A stretch of 64,000 nt of DNA from Pseudomonas oryzihabitans (GCF_007665395.1 NZ_VDND01000011.1:57207-121206); one strand, 5' to 3'. Positions 42,524-52,047 are shown, counted from the first letter of the stretch. The notes: generated by a model not told the origin, from the letters alone. A program made the numbers and translations.

Positions 42524-43939
42524 TCATTCCGGCGAGCAAGGAGGCGCGGGCCTTGGCTCAGCGGCGACTCTGTTGCGACCGGCCGCCTTGGCCGCATAGA
42601 GCGCCCGGTCGGCCTCCTCGGTGAGGGTGTAGGCATCCATGCCGGCCGCATGGGCGGCCAGGCCGACGCTGAGGGTGATGGGCCGGCGCGACCAGGCGTG
42701 GTGGGCGACCGCCGTGCGACAGCGCTCGGCCACCAGATGGGCCGCGGCGAGATCGGCGCCGGGCAGCAGGATGGCGAATTCCTCGCCGCCATAGCGGAAA
42801 CAGGCGTCATTGTCGCGACAGCTCTGCAGCAGCAGGCGGCTCACGGCCTGCAGCGCGGTGTCGCCGGCCTGGTGGCCGAAGGCGTCGTTGTAGGCCTTGA
42901 AGTGATCCACGTCGATCAACAGCATGGACAGGGCGCTGTGCTGTTCCTCGGCGCGCAGCAGATGCTCCGCCAGGCGCAGGTCGAAGGCGCGACGGTTGTA
43001 GAGTCCGGTCAGGGCATCGGTGACGCTGCGCTGTTCGGCGGCCTGCATCATGTCCAGCAGCTGCCGCTGCGAGGCTTCCAGCATGTGCTGCTGCTCGATG
43101 TGCTCGGTGACGTCCACCGAGAGACCGGCCAGGGCGATGCCCTGGCGCGTGACCAGGGGAAACTTGTAGGACTGCCAGAAGATGCGTCGACCGTCGTGGG
43201 CGGCCATGTGCTCGACGAGTCGGCTCGGCTTGAGTTCGCCCATCACCTGTTCGTCGACCTGGCGAAAGCGCGGCGCCGATTCCGGCCAGATGGCGAAGTC
43301 GTCCTTGCCGATGACCTCGTCGCGGGTCAGGCCCAGCTGCTGCAGGAAGGGCTCGTTGACGTAGGAGAAGCGCCAGTCCCTATCCTTGATGTAGGCGACG
43401 AAGGGGCCGTTGTTCATGAAGGCGGAGAAGTTGATGTCCAGCTCTTCCAGCCGGTGCAGGGTCTCGCGTTGCTGCAGCAGCAGGGTGACCTGGCGGGCCA
43501 GGCGCTGCAGGTTGTCGATCTGGGCGGTCTCGAAGCGGCGGACGCGGTCGTCCATGACGCAGAGCGTGCCCAGGGCCACGCCGTGCCGGTCGAGCAGCGG
43601 GATGCCCAGGTAGGCCCGCATCTTCTCCAGGCCCGGGGCGGAACGCAGGTGCGCGACCCGCGGATCCTCCCGCAGGTCTTCCACCGCGAAGGGTTGCCGG
43701 GGGGTGAGGATCGCCAGGTGACAGAGCGAGGAGTCGCGAGGAACCTCGTCCACCGTCACCCCCTGGCACGCCTTGAACCACAGGCGCTGCCGGTCGGCCA
43801 GGGTGACGAAGGCGGCTGGCGCGCGGGTCAGCTGGCAGGCCAGGACGACGATGTCCTCGTAGGCGGCTTCGACACCGCTATCGAGAATCTGCAACTCACC
43901 TAGGGCGTGGAGACGGCGGGCGTCATCGGGGAGAGTCAT
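42524..43939 (-). CDS. GAF-PAS-GGDEF diguanylate cyclase
   Basis: This 471-aa cytoplasmic protein has a GAF domain (about residues 15-160, with SLCHLAILTPRQPF and YLGIPLLDRHGVALGTLCV), a PAS domain (about 170-290: FVAYIKDRDWRFSYVNEPFL) and a GGDEF domain (about 310-460). The active-site motif is GGEEF, preceded by RDND five residues upstream, which is a complete RxxD inhibitory c-di-GMP site. Catalytic and feedback residues thus look intact, and no EAL domain is present. The ATG giving MTLPDDARR was preferred over an upstream start because GAF-GGDEF relatives begin this way. It makes c-di-GMP in response to an unknown signal. Confidence 0.9.
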   Translation of the reverse strand: MTLPDDARRLHALGELQILDSGVEAAYEDIVVLACQLTRAPAAFVTLADRQRLWFKACQGVTVDEVPRDSSLCHLAILTPRQPFAVEDLREDPRVAHLRSAPGLEKMRAYLGIPLLDRHGVALGTLCVMDDRVRRFETAQIDNLQRLARQVTLLLQQRETLHRLEELDINFSAFMNNGPFVAYIKDRDWRFSYVNEPFLQQLGLTRDEVIGKDDFAIWPESAPRFRQVDEQVMGELKPSRLVEHMAAHDGRRIFWQSYKFPLVTRQGIALAGLSVDVTEHIEQQHMLEASQRQLLDMMQAAEQRSVTDALTGLYNRRAFDLRLAEHLLRAEEQHSALSMLLIDVDHFKAYNDAFGHQAGDTALQAVSRLLLQSCRDNDACFRYGGEEFAILLPGADLAAAHLVAERCRTAVAHHAWSRRPITLSVGLAAHAAGMDAYTLTEEADRALYAAKAAGRNRVAAEPRPAPPCSPE

Positions 43940-44059
43940 GCGGGCTCGCGGCGGCGGGGTCTCAGGCCTGAGCATAGTATCCCGCGGGACGGAGGAAAAC
44001 CGGGCCTCTCGCACAATCGGCCGAGGGGCCGGCTGGCGGCCGGTCCCTCGGGATTGCTG

Positions 44060-46699
44060 TCAGCGCCTGGGTTGCAGCAGCAGCGCCACCAGCGCGCTCC
44101 AGCCGGTCTGGTGGGAAGCGCCCAGGCCGCGGCCGTTTTCGCCATGGAAGTACTCGTGGAACAGCACCAGATCGCGGCTGCGTGGATCGTCCTGCAGCTG
44201 GGGGTAGTCGACCATGCTCGGGCGGCGGCCGTCGGCGTCCTTGAGGAACAGCCGGGTCAGGCGCTGGCTGAGGCCGTCGGCCACCTCTTCCAGGTTGGCC
44301 AGGTAGCCGGAGCCGCTGGGGTATTCCACCGAGAAGTTGTCGGCGTAGTAGCGGTGGAATTCGTGCAGCGACTCGATGAGCATGTAGTTGATCGGCATCC
44401 ACAGCGGCCCGCGCCAGTTGGAGTTGCCACCATAGAGGCGGGAGTCCGATTCCGCCGGCTGGTAGCGGGCGCTGAGCAGGTTGCCGTCGGCCTGGCGCAT
44501 CTCGAAGGGCTTGTCCGCATGGGCCTTGGACAGGGAGCGGATGCCGTAGGCGGAGAGGAATTCGCCGTCATCGAGCATGCGCTTGAGCAGCAGCTTGGTG
44601 CGATGGCCGCGCAACAGCGAGAGCAGGAATCTGTTGCCCTGGCCGGGCTCGGTCCAGCGCGAGACCAGCCGCGCCAGATCCGGGCGTTGCCGCAGGAAAC
44701 CGCGCAGGCGACCACCCAGGCCGGGCAGGCCCTCGTGCTCGCGCTGTTCCAGCACCTGTACCGCGAACAGCGGGATGAGTCCGACGATGGATCTCAGGCG
44801 CAGCGGTTCGGCACTGCCGTCCGGCTTGTGCAGCACGTCGTAGAAGAATTCGTCCTGGTCGTCCCACAGGCCGTCTTCCCGCTCGTCGCTGTGGTTGATG
44901 GCCCCGGCGATGTGCAGGAAGTGCTCGAAGAACTTCACCCCCAGGTCGACGTACACCGGGTTTTCCTTGGCCAGTTCCAGGGCGATGCGCATCAGGTCCA
45001 GGGCGTAGGCGGCCATCCAGGCGGTGCCGTCGGCCTGGTCCAGGTGGTAGCCCTCGGGCAGCGGCGCCGAACGGTCGAAGAGGGCGATGTTGTCCAGGCC
45101 GAGGAAGCCGCCCTGGAAGATGTTGCGGCCCTCGGTGTCCTTGCGGTTGATCCACCAGGAGAAGTTCAGCAGCAGCTTGTGGAAGACGCGCTCGAGGAAG
45201 GCCCGGTCGCCGACGCCGGTCAGGGACTTCTCCTGCAGGTAGACGTGCCAGGTGGCCCAGGCATGCACCGGTGGGTTGGCGTCCTCGAAATTCCATTCGT
45301 AGGCCGGCAACTGACCATTGGGATGCATGAACCTGTCCTTCACCAGCAGCAGCAACTGCTGCTTGGCGAAGCCGGGGTCGATCAGGGCGTAGGCCACTGC
45401 CTGGAAGGCCAGGTCCCAGGAGGCGTACCAGGGGTACTCCCACTTGTCCGGCATGGAGACGATGTCGAAGTTGAGCAGGTGCCGCCAGTGGCCGTTGCGG
45501 ATGCGCTGGCGCTCGGCGGGGGGCGTCGGTTGTGCCGGATCGCCATCGAGCCAGCGATTGACCTCGAAGTAGTAGAGCTGCTTGGACCAGAGCAGGCCGG
45601 CCAGCGCCTGGCGCTGCACCAGGCGGGCGTCTGCATCGCTGATCTTTTCCTGCAGGGCGGCGTAGAAGGCATCGGCTTCGGCGATGCGCTCGGCGAAGAG
45701 GGCGTCGGCGTCCACCGCCGGGGCGTTGGTGGGCGCCAGGCGCAGGTAGACCACGGTGCTGGCACCGCCTTCCAGCTCGACGGCGAAGTGCGCCGCGGCC
45801 TTGCTGCCGAAATCGCGGCGGATGGCTTCGCGGGCGCCCCGCACCACGTAGTCGTTGATGCCGTCCTTGAACGGACCCTCGGCGCTCTCGCCGGTGAGGC
45901 GGGGCAGGTTGGTTTCGTTGTTGCAGAACAGCCACTCGGCTTCACGCGGGCCCCAGGCCGTGACCACCAGGTCAGGGCGGTCGAAGTAGCTGGCGCGTAC
46001 CTGCTCCCCTTCGAGGCTGAGCATGGAGCGCGGTGGCGTGCCGGTCCAGGCCCAGGTGTTGCGCGACCAGATCTGTGGCAGCACCCGCAGGCTGGCGCGC
46101 TCGGCACCGCGGTTTTCCACGGTCACCCGCATGAGGATGTCGTCGGGGGTGTGCTTGGCGTATTCGACGGTGACGTCGAAGTAGCGATTCTCGGCGAAGA
46201 CGCCGGTATCGAGGATCTCGTATTCGCGATCCTCCAGGCCACGCCGGGCGTTCTCCTCGGTCAGCTGCGCATAGGGGAAGGCGGCGTGGGGATACTTGTA
46301 GAGCATCTTCTGGTAGGCGTGGCTCGGCACGCCGTCCAGGTAGAAGTAGAGTTCCTTGACGTCCTCGCCGTGGTTACCCTCGGCATTGGTCAGGCCGAAC
46401 AGGCGCTCCTTGAGGAAGGGGTCGCGCTCGTTCCACAGGGCGATACCCAGGCACCAGTGCTGGGCCTGGTCGCAGAAGCCGGCGAGGCCATCCTCGCCCC
46501 AGCGGTAGGCACGGCTGCGCGCATGGTCGTGGGGGAAGTAGCGCCAGGCGTCGCCGTCGGCGCTGTAGTCTTCACGGACCGTGGCCCACTGGCGCTCGCT
46601 CAGGTAGGGCCCCCACTGCCGCCAGGCGGCGGCGTCGGTGTCAGCCAGGCGCTGGCCTTCTCGGGTATGCAGGATGCCCGGGGCGGGATGTGCCGTCAT
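44060..46699 (-). CDS. GH63-like / MGH1-type glycoside hydrolase
   Basis: This 879-aa protein belongs to the (alpha/alpha)6-barrel hydrolases related to GH63 and mannosylglycerate/glucosylglycerate hydrolases (MGH1-like). Typical parts are REDYSADGDAWRYFPHDHAR near the start, KELYFYLDGVPSHAYQKMLY, KWEYPWYASWDLAFQ around residue 425, GGFLGLDNIALFDRS and NSNWRGPLWMPINYMLIESL near 765. No signal peptide is present, so it acts in the cytoplasm. The natural substrate (a glucosylated compatible solute or an oligosaccharide) cannot be told from sequence. It is transcribed alone. Confidence 0.85.
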   Translation of the reverse strand: MTAHPAPGILHTREGQRLADTDAAAWRQWGPYLSERQWATVREDYSADGDAWRYFPHDHARSRAYRWGEDGLAGFCDQAQHWCLGIALWNERDPFLKERLFGLTNAEGNHGEDVKELYFYLDGVPSHAYQKMLYKYPHAAFPYAQLTEENARRGLEDREYEILDTGVFAENRYFDVTVEYAKHTPDDILMRVTVENRGAERASLRVLPQIWSRNTWAWTGTPPRSMLSLEGEQVRASYFDRPDLVVTAWGPREAEWLFCNNETNLPRLTGESAEGPFKDGINDYVVRGAREAIRRDFGSKAAAHFAVELEGGASTVVYLRLAPTNAPAVDADALFAERIAEADAFYAALQEKISDADARLVQRQALAGLLWSKQLYYFEVNRWLDGDPAQPTPPAERQRIRNGHWRHLLNFDIVSMPDKWEYPWYASWDLAFQAVAYALIDPGFAKQQLLLLVKDRFMHPNGQLPAYEWNFEDANPPVHAWATWHVYLQEKSLTGVGDRAFLERVFHKLLLNFSWWINRKDTEGRNIFQGGFLGLDNIALFDRSAPLPEGYHLDQADGTAWMAAYALDLMRIALELAKENPVYVDLGVKFFEHFLHIAGAINHSDEREDGLWDDQDEFFYDVLHKPDGSAEPLRLRSIVGLIPLFAVQVLEQREHEGLPGLGGRLRGFLRQRPDLARLVSRWTEPGQGNRFLLSLLRGHRTKLLLKRMLDDGEFLSAYGIRSLSKAHADKPFEMRQADGNLLSARYQPAESDSRLYGGNSNWRGPLWMPINYMLIESLHEFHRYYADNFSVEYPSGSGYLANLEEVADGLSQRLTRLFLKDADGRRPSMVDYPQLQDDPRSRDLVLFHEYFHGENGRGLGASHQTGWSALVALLLQPRR

Positions 46700-46884
46700 C
46701 GTGTCTCCAGATTCAGGTAACGGTTAAAGCTCGAGAATAGATCACCAGGGTGCCGCGCAGGGACCTTGCCTGGCACATCCTTGCCATTTTAGTGCCTGCC
46801 CGCGACGAAAAAATTCACGCCGTTGCGTTTTCCGTCACAGGGCGGGTGCCCGCGGCAGAGGGGGCAACGGTCGCCAGGCAGGCG

Positions 46885-46918
46885 AAAAAAAGCCCCACGC
46901 CCGGGAGGGGGTGGGGCT
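46885..46918. terminator. Bidirectional intrinsic terminator after mqo
   Basis: AGCCCCAC (46891-46898) and GTGGGGCT (46911-46918) form a perfect 8-bp stem with a C/G-rich loop. An A-run at 46885-46891 gives a U-run in transcripts coming from mqo on the minus strand, and TTT follows on the plus side. It lies 48 bp beyond the mqo stop. Confidence 0.8.
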
Positions 46919-46965
46919 TTTGGCGCCAGGTGGCGGCCCGCTGCGGACAGCGGGCCGGCGGCCGA

Positions 46966-48603
46966 TCAGAGCGCCATGTCGTTGGCGGCCTTGTCGGCGC
47001 GCGGGGCGGCGACCGTCGGCTTGGCGTTCTGGGCACCGGTGGCGACCGGCGGGGTGGCCAGTTGCAGCACCTCGGCGGTGTAGTTCCACTCCTGCTGTAC
47101 GCGCTCGGGGTCGCTGTTCAGCTTGGTACCGTAGCTGGGCACGATCTGGTGCAGCTTGGCTTGCCACTCGGGCGTCGCGACCTTGTCCTTGAACACCTTC
47201 TCCAGCACGCTCAGCATGATCGGCGCGGCGGTGGAGGCGCCCGGGGAGGCGCCCAGCAGGCCGGCGATGCTGCCGTCCTTGGCGGCGACGATCTCGGTGC
47301 CGAGCTTCAGCACGCCACCCTTGTCGGCGTCGCGCTTGATGATCTGCACGCGCTGACCGGCTTGCCACAGGCGCCAGTCTTCCTTCTTGGCGTTGGGGAA
47401 GTATTCGCGCAGGGCGGCCATGCGGTCGTCATCCGACAGCATCAGCTGACCGGCGAGGTATTCCACCAGCGGGTACTCGGCCACGCCCACGCGGACCATC
47501 GGCCAGGCGTTGTGGGTGTTGGTGCTGGTCAGCAGGTCCAGGTAGGAACCCTGCTTGAGGAACTTGGTGGAGAAGGTGGCGAAGGGCCCGAACAGGATCA
47601 CGCGCTTGCCATCGAGCATGCGGGTATCCAGGTGCGGGACCGACATCGGCGGCGCGCCGACCGAGGCCTTGCCGTAGGCCTTGGCCAGGTGCTGCTGGGC
47701 GATCTCGGGATTGTCGGTGACCAGGAAGGAGCCACCCACCGGGAAGCCGGCGTAATCGTTGGCTTCGGGAATGCCCGACTTCTGCAGCAGGTGCAGGGCA
47801 CCGCCGCCGGCACCGATGAAGACGAACTTGGCGTCGGTTTCGACCTTCTTGCCGTCCTTGAGGTTCTTGTACTCCACGCGCCAGCTGCCATCGGCATTGC
47901 GGGTGATGTTCTCGACTTCGCTGGACAGGTTCAGCTTGAAGTTCGGCTTGGACTGCAGGTTGGCGGCGAACTGGCGGGTGATCTCGCCGAAGTTGACGTC
48001 GGTACCCAGCGGGGTCCAGGTGGCGGCGATCTTCTGCTTGGGATCGCGGCCTTCCATCATCAGCGGAACCCACTGCTTGATCTGCGCAGGATCCTCGGAG
48101 TACTGCATGCCGGAGAACAGCGGGCTGGCCTTCAGCGCTTCGTAGCGCTTCTTCAGGAAGGCGATGTTCTCGTCACCCCAGACGAAGCTCATGTGCGGGG
48201 TGCTGTTGATGAAGCTCTTCGGATCCTTGAGCACGCCGTTCTTGACCTGCCAGGACCAGAACTGCCGGGAGATCTGGAAGGCCTCGTTGATCTCGATGGC
48301 CTTGGAGATGCTGACCTTGCCGTCCTTCTCTTCGGGGGTGTAGTTCAGCTCGGCCAGGGCGGAGTGGCCGGTACCGGCGTTGTTCCAGCCGTTGGAGCTC
48401 TCGTCGGCGACCTTGTCCAGGCGCTCGACCATTTCCATGGTCCAGGTCGGTTCCAGCTCGTTCAGCCAGATGCCCAGGGTGGAGCTCATGATGCCACCGC
48501 CGATCAGCAGGACGTCGACCTTCTTGACGTCTTCGGCGTGTGCGGTGCCCAGGGCGGAGGCGATGGCCAAGCCAAGCAGCGCGCCAGTCATTTTCTTCAA
48601 CAT
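46966..48603 (-). CDS. mqo: Malate:quinone oxidoreductase with N-terminal signal-like segment
   Basis: This 545-aa FAD enzyme shows VDVLLIGGGIMSSTLGIWL (dinucleotide motif, around 30), SSNGWNNAGTGHSALAELNY, FIGAGGGALHLLQKSGI and LLGASPGASTAAPIM, all diagnostic of Mqo. It oxidises malate to oxaloacetate and passes electrons to quinone, bypassing NAD-malate dehydrogenase. The ATG giving MLKKMTGALLGLAIASALG starts a sequence that looks like a Sec signal peptide ending AHA-ED. Classical Mqo is a peripheral protein on the cytoplasmic face, so this leader deserves note; I recall other Pseudomonas Mqo paralogues with the same feature. A longer frame upstream was rejected. Confidence 0.93.
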   Translation of the reverse strand: MLKKMTGALLGLAIASALGTAHAEDVKKVDVLLIGGGIMSSTLGIWLNELEPTWTMEMVERLDKVADESSNGWNNAGTGHSALAELNYTPEEKDGKVSISKAIEINEAFQISRQFWSWQVKNGVLKDPKSFINSTPHMSFVWGDENIAFLKKRYEALKASPLFSGMQYSEDPAQIKQWVPLMMEGRDPKQKIAATWTPLGTDVNFGEITRQFAANLQSKPNFKLNLSSEVENITRNADGSWRVEYKNLKDGKKVETDAKFVFIGAGGGALHLLQKSGIPEANDYAGFPVGGSFLVTDNPEIAQQHLAKAYGKASVGAPPMSVPHLDTRMLDGKRVILFGPFATFSTKFLKQGSYLDLLTSTNTHNAWPMVRVGVAEYPLVEYLAGQLMLSDDDRMAALREYFPNAKKEDWRLWQAGQRVQIIKRDADKGGVLKLGTEIVAAKDGSIAGLLGASPGASTAAPIMLSVLEKVFKDKVATPEWQAKLHQIVPSYGTKLNSDPERVQQEWNYTAEVLQLATPPVATGAQNAKPTVAAPRADKAANDMAL

Positions 48604-49099
48604 GTGGTCTCTCAATCGATAGAAGCTGTGTCTGCTTATCGAGTTTCGGTGCGGTGCGGCACCATGGCACATGGGTGGATGTGCAGTGGGCAAGGCAGAA
48701 TGCAGCCAGAAACACGCAAGGGCAGGTTCTTGTCCCTCCACCGCCCCTCTCTCGTGAACCACCGGAGGGGTCGGAGCAAAAACGCAATACGCGGCCTCGG
48801 CAACGGCTGACCGGAGACCAGGTGTCTCGGGCGCGGCTGCGTGCGCGTGGCGTTTTTGTTGGCCGCCATTTTAATGAGAAGGGTTCGGGCTGCCTAGTCC
48901 GTAATTCATAGGCTTTGGCTATTAGCCTTTGGTCTAATCATCCGTGATCCAGCGCAAAGTCCCGCCGAATGCCCGCCCAGGCGAAGCGGGCAAGGCTTGC
49001 CTGGCGGCTCGTGGATAGGTCACAGCACCGACGAAACCGGCCAGAAAGCCGCCGAAGGGTCGTGGTTCACGTCTCTGGGCAAGTGCCTGAGGCGGTCGG
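48604..49099. other. mqo upstream region without a recognised gene
   Basis: This 496-bp gap between the mqo start and the rlmF stop has no frame with a convincing ribosome site or coding bias. An AT-rich patch at about 48870-48945 holds the palindrome GGCTA-T-TAGCC (48917-48927) flanked by TTT on both sides, which could be a regulator site for mqo. Nothing else is seen. Confidence 0.4.
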
Positions 49100-50026
49100 C
49101 TAGGCGAAGCGCCACGCCAGGAAGCGACTTTGCTTCTGGCCCTGGGCCATGGCCACGACGCGGATCTTGGTGGCCCGTTCACGGCGCAGCGCCGCCTGCA
49201 ACTGGGGCAGGTTGCTGGCCTTGGAGACCAGGCAGGTGAACCAGCCGACCTGGGTCGCGAAGGTGCGGCTCTCGCGGATCATCCGCTCGATGAAGGCCGC
49301 CTCGCCGCCTGGACACCAGAGTTCGGCCGCCTGGCCGCCGAAGTTGAGCAGGGGCACCTGCTTGCCGGTAATCTTGCCCAGGTTCTTCCACTTGCGCTGG
49401 CTACCCCGCACGGCGTCGCTGGGGCTGGCATGGAAGGGCGGGTTGCACAGGGTGGCGGCGTACTGCTCGCCGGGCTGCAGGATGCCGGCGAAGATCGCCT
49501 GGGGCTCCGGCTGGCGGCGCAATTCGATGGCCGCGGCGCAATCCGGGTTGGCGGCCAGGGTGCGGCCAAAGGCGTCCAGCGCCGCCGGGGCGATGTCGCT
49601 GCCCACGAAGTGCCAGCCGTACTCCTTGAAGCCGATCAGCGGATAGACGCCATTGGCGCCAGTGCCCACGTCCAGTACCCGAACCCCTTCCCCGCGTGGA
49701 AGCTTGCCGCCATTGCCCTCGGCCAGGAGGTCGGCCAGGTGGTGCAGGTAATCCGCCCGCCCGGGAATCGGCGGGCAGAGGAAGTCGGCGGGGATGTCCC
49801 AGTCGCGTACACCGTGGTGCAAGGCCAGCAGCGCTCGGTTGAGCGCCCGGACCGCCTGGGGATCGGTGAAGTCGATGGACAGGTTGCCCCGCGGCGTCGG
49901 CGCCACGTAGGGCCTGAGCGCAGGGCTGGCACGCATCAGCGCCGGAAAGTCGTAGCTGCCCTGGTGGCGATTGCGCGGATGCAGGGGAGCGGGGCGGCCC
50001 GGCAGGGGCCGGCGGGGCGAGGTCAT
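49100..50026 (-). CDS. rlmF: 23S rRNA (adenine(1618)-N6)-methyltransferase
   Basis: This 308-aa class I SAM methyltransferase begins with the RlmF-specific LHPRNRHQGSYDFPALM. It contains the SAM motif VLDVGTGANGVYPLIG (around 115) and the N6-adenine catalytic motif NPPFHASP (around 196), followed by QRKWKNLGK. It methylates A1618 of 23S rRNA. The C-terminal FLAWRFA matches the family end. It appears monocistronic, with the aldo/keto reductase gene upstream on the same strand 69 bp away. Confidence 0.94.
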   Translation of the reverse strand: MTSPRRPLPGRPAPLHPRNRHQGSYDFPALMRASPALRPYVAPTPRGNLSIDFTDPQAVRALNRALLALHHGVRDWDIPADFLCPPIPGRADYLHHLADLLAEGNGGKLPRGEGVRVLDVGTGANGVYPLIGFKEYGWHFVGSDIAPAALDAFGRTLAANPDCAAAIELRRQPEPQAIFAGILQPGEQYAATLCNPPFHASPSDAVRGSQRKWKNLGKITGKQVPLLNFGGQAAELWCPGGEAAFIERMIRESRTFATQVGWFTCLVSKASNLPQLQAALRRERATKIRVVAMAQGQKQSRFLAWRFA

Positions 50027-50095
50027 GGCGGCGGACGAGGCGGAAAAGGGGCGGCGAGCCTAGCACAGCCGCCCGAGGGACTTACAAGGGCGGAC

Positions 50096-51067
50096 TCACG
50101 CGGGCGTCGGGGCGTCTTCGGGCAGCACGCCGATCTCGCGCAGGTTGCGCCAGAAGGCGGCCGGAATGGGCGCGCGCAGCAACTCGGCGTTCTGCCGGGC
50201 GCGTTCCGGTGTGCTGCTGCCGGGGATGGTGGCGGCGACGGTGGGGTGGGCGAGACAGAACTGCAGGGCCGCGGCGCGAATGTCCACCCCGTGGTCCTGA
50301 CAGACCCCCTCGATCAGCTCCACCTTGCGCCGCAGTGCCGGTTCGGCCTCGGCGTAGTTGTAGTGCTTGCCGCCCGCCAGCAGCCCGGAGTTGAAGGGGC
50401 CACCCACGACGATGCCGACACCGCGGCGTTCGCATTCGGGGAAGAGGGTATCCAGGGCTTCGCGATGGTCCAGCAGCGAATAGCGCCCGGCCAGCAGGAA
50501 GGCGTCGGGATCGCTTTGTTCCAGCGCCAGGCGGCAGGGCTCCACCAGGTTGACGCCCAGGCCCCAGCCCATGATCAGGCCTTCTTCGCGCATCTGGGTG
50601 AGGGCCTTGGCCGCGCCCTGCATGGCCTGGGCGAAATAATCGCGCCAGGCCGGACCATGCTGGTCCTCGGACAGGTCATGGATCCAAACCAGGTCGAGGC
50701 GGTCGGTCCTGAGCCGTTCCAGGCTGGCTTCGATGGAGCGGCGGGCCCCGTCGGCGGAATAGTCGAGCACCCGCTTGAAGGGCAGCTCGTTGACGAACGG
50801 CGGGGCGTTCTCCGGCTGGTCGGCGGGCTCCAGCAGCCGACCGACCTTGCTGCAGAGCACGAAGTCGTCGCGCGGCTGGTCGGCCAGCACCTCGGCGAAG
50901 CGGCGCTCGGAGAGGCCGGCGCCGTAGTGGGGCGAGGTGTCATAGAGGCGGATGCCAGCGTCCCAGGCGGCCTCGAGGGTCGCCCGGGCGTCGGCGTCGC
51001 TCACCTCGCGGAACATGTTGCCCAGGGGCGCGCCGCCGAAACCGAGGGAGGGGATGTCGATACGCAT
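50096..51067 (-). CDS. Aldo/keto reductase (L-fucose / D-threo-aldose dehydrogenase-like)
   Basis: This 323-aa AKR has the conserved catalytic Asp and Tyr in RLYDTSPHYGAGLSE (around 46-51), the Lys in LCSKVGRLL and a His in LVWIHDLSED. The GSST segment (TIPGSSTPERARQN) binds the NADP phosphate. The LGFGGAPLGN start and the long insert EPADQPENAPPFVNELPF resemble the L-fucose dehydrogenase / D-threo-aldose 1-dehydrogenase and pyridoxal dehydrogenase branch. The substrate is unknown. The ATG giving MRIDIPSLG after GGAG was chosen over one ten codons upstream. Confidence 0.9.
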   Translation of the reverse strand: MRIDIPSLGFGGAPLGNMFREVSDADARATLEAAWDAGIRLYDTSPHYGAGLSERRFAEVLADQPRDDFVLCSKVGRLLEPADQPENAPPFVNELPFKRVLDYSADGARRSIEASLERLRTDRLDLVWIHDLSEDQHGPAWRDYFAQAMQGAAKALTQMREEGLIMGWGLGVNLVEPCRLALEQSDPDAFLLAGRYSLLDHREALDTLFPECERRGVGIVVGGPFNSGLLAGGKHYNYAEAEPALRRKVELIEGVCQDHGVDIRAAALQFCLAHPTVAATIPGSSTPERARQNAELLRAPIPAAFWRNLREIGVLPEDAPTPA

Positions 51068-51127
51068 GAGAGGTCTCCGGGTGGTGCGTGTCTGCATCCC
51101 GACCGATGCCCCGGAGGTCCTGTTCCC

Positions 51128-51832
51128 TCAATCCGCCGGACGTAGCAGCGCCACCTCGTCTGCCGTCAGGGAGCGATAGCTGCCCTCGGCCAGCGCCGTG
51201 TCCAGGGGCAGGGCGCCGATACGGTCGCGGTGCAGGGCGACGACCTCGATGCCGAAGCGGCCGAACATGCGCTTGACCTGGTGATAGCGACCCTCGACCA
51301 GGGTCAGGTAGGCCTGGCGTTCGTCCAGCAGTTCGAGCTGCGCGGGCTGGGTGGTGAGGTCTTCGTAGGCGAAGTAGAGCCCCTCGGCGAAGGCCGTGAC
51401 CAGCTGCGGCGGGATGATCTCGGCGGTGGTGACCCGATAGCGCTTGGTCTGCTTGTGGCGCGGATGGCTCAGGCCGCGCGACCACTGGCCATCGTTGGTG
51501 AGCAGCAGCAGGCCGGTGGTGTTGAAATCCAGCCGCCCGGCCAGGTGCAGGTCGGCGCGCTCCGCCGCGGCCAGGCAGTCCAGCACCGTGCGATGGCGGG
51601 CATCGACGGTGGCGCTCACGCAGCCGCGTGGCTTGTGCAGCATCAGGTAGCGCCCGCCGGGGCCATCCTGCAGCAGGCGGGCATCGGCCTCGATGCGATC
51701 AAAGGCGAACACCTCCCGTTCGGCCTGCAGGGTGATGGCACCATTGACCCGCACCCGGCCCTCGGCGAGCAGGCGCCGGCCCAGTTGCCGGCCCAGTTCG
51801 GGCCTGTTACCCAGCCAGCGGTCCAGGCGCAT
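51128..51832 (-). CDS. rsuA: 16S rRNA pseudouridine(516) synthase
   Basis: This 234-aa protein has an N-terminal S4 RNA-binding domain (RLDRWLGNRPELGRQLGRRL) and a RluA/RsuA-type catalytic domain with the Asp in AGRLDFNTTGLLLLTND (around 103). VEGRYHQVKRMFGRFGIEV near the end is typical of RsuA. It isomerises U516 of 16S rRNA during small-subunit assembly. Its ATG shares one base with the stop of the preceding CWC-protein gene, so the two are translationally coupled. An annotation extended through the upstream gene would be wrong. Confidence 0.93.
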   Translation of the reverse strand: MRLDRWLGNRPELGRQLGRRLLAEGRVRVNGAITLQAEREVFAFDRIEADARLLQDGPGGRYLMLHKPRGCVSATVDARHRTVLDCLAAAERADLHLAGRLDFNTTGLLLLTNDGQWSRGLSHPRHKQTKRYRVTTAEIIPPQLVTAFAEGLYFAYEDLTTQPAQLELLDERQAYLTLVEGRYHQVKRMFGRFGIEVVALHRDRIGALPLDTALAEGSYRSLTADEVALLRPAD

Positions 51833-52047
51833 CAGCGGGATTCGGCCGAGGTACCCGCCGCACAGGCCGGGCACAGGCAGCGCTGGTTGCGCTCTTCTTC
51901 CGGCAGGCGCGCCAGGGCGGCAGGGTCGACAGGCGTCCGTAGGCACCAGCAATCCTGGATCTCGCCACCGGTGGCCAGGCTGCATTGATTGCGCTGGCCA
52001 CAGAGGGGGCAACGGGTGGGATCGAAAGGGGCGGGCGATGCGGCCAT
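51832..52047 (-). CDS. Cysteine-rich CWC-family protein
   Basis: This 71-aa protein has Cys pairs arranged as CPLCGQ, NQCSL, DCWCL and RCLCPAC, a pattern that suggests metal binding, and the CWC tripeptide that names the family. No enzymatic role is known. It lies directly upstream of rsuA with a TGATG overlap. The ATG giving MAASPAPFD was preferred to a longer start at 52197, which would overlap the divergent glpQ start. Confidence 0.85.
   Translation of the reverse strand: MAASPAPFDPTRCPLCGQRNQCSLATGGEIQDCWCLRTPVDPAALARLPEEERNQRCLCPACAAGTSAESR

Noticed and set aside
43907..46720. 937-aa open frame antisense to the GH63-like gene
   Set aside because: Shadow frame of a GC-rich gene with no recognisable domain and no start signal.
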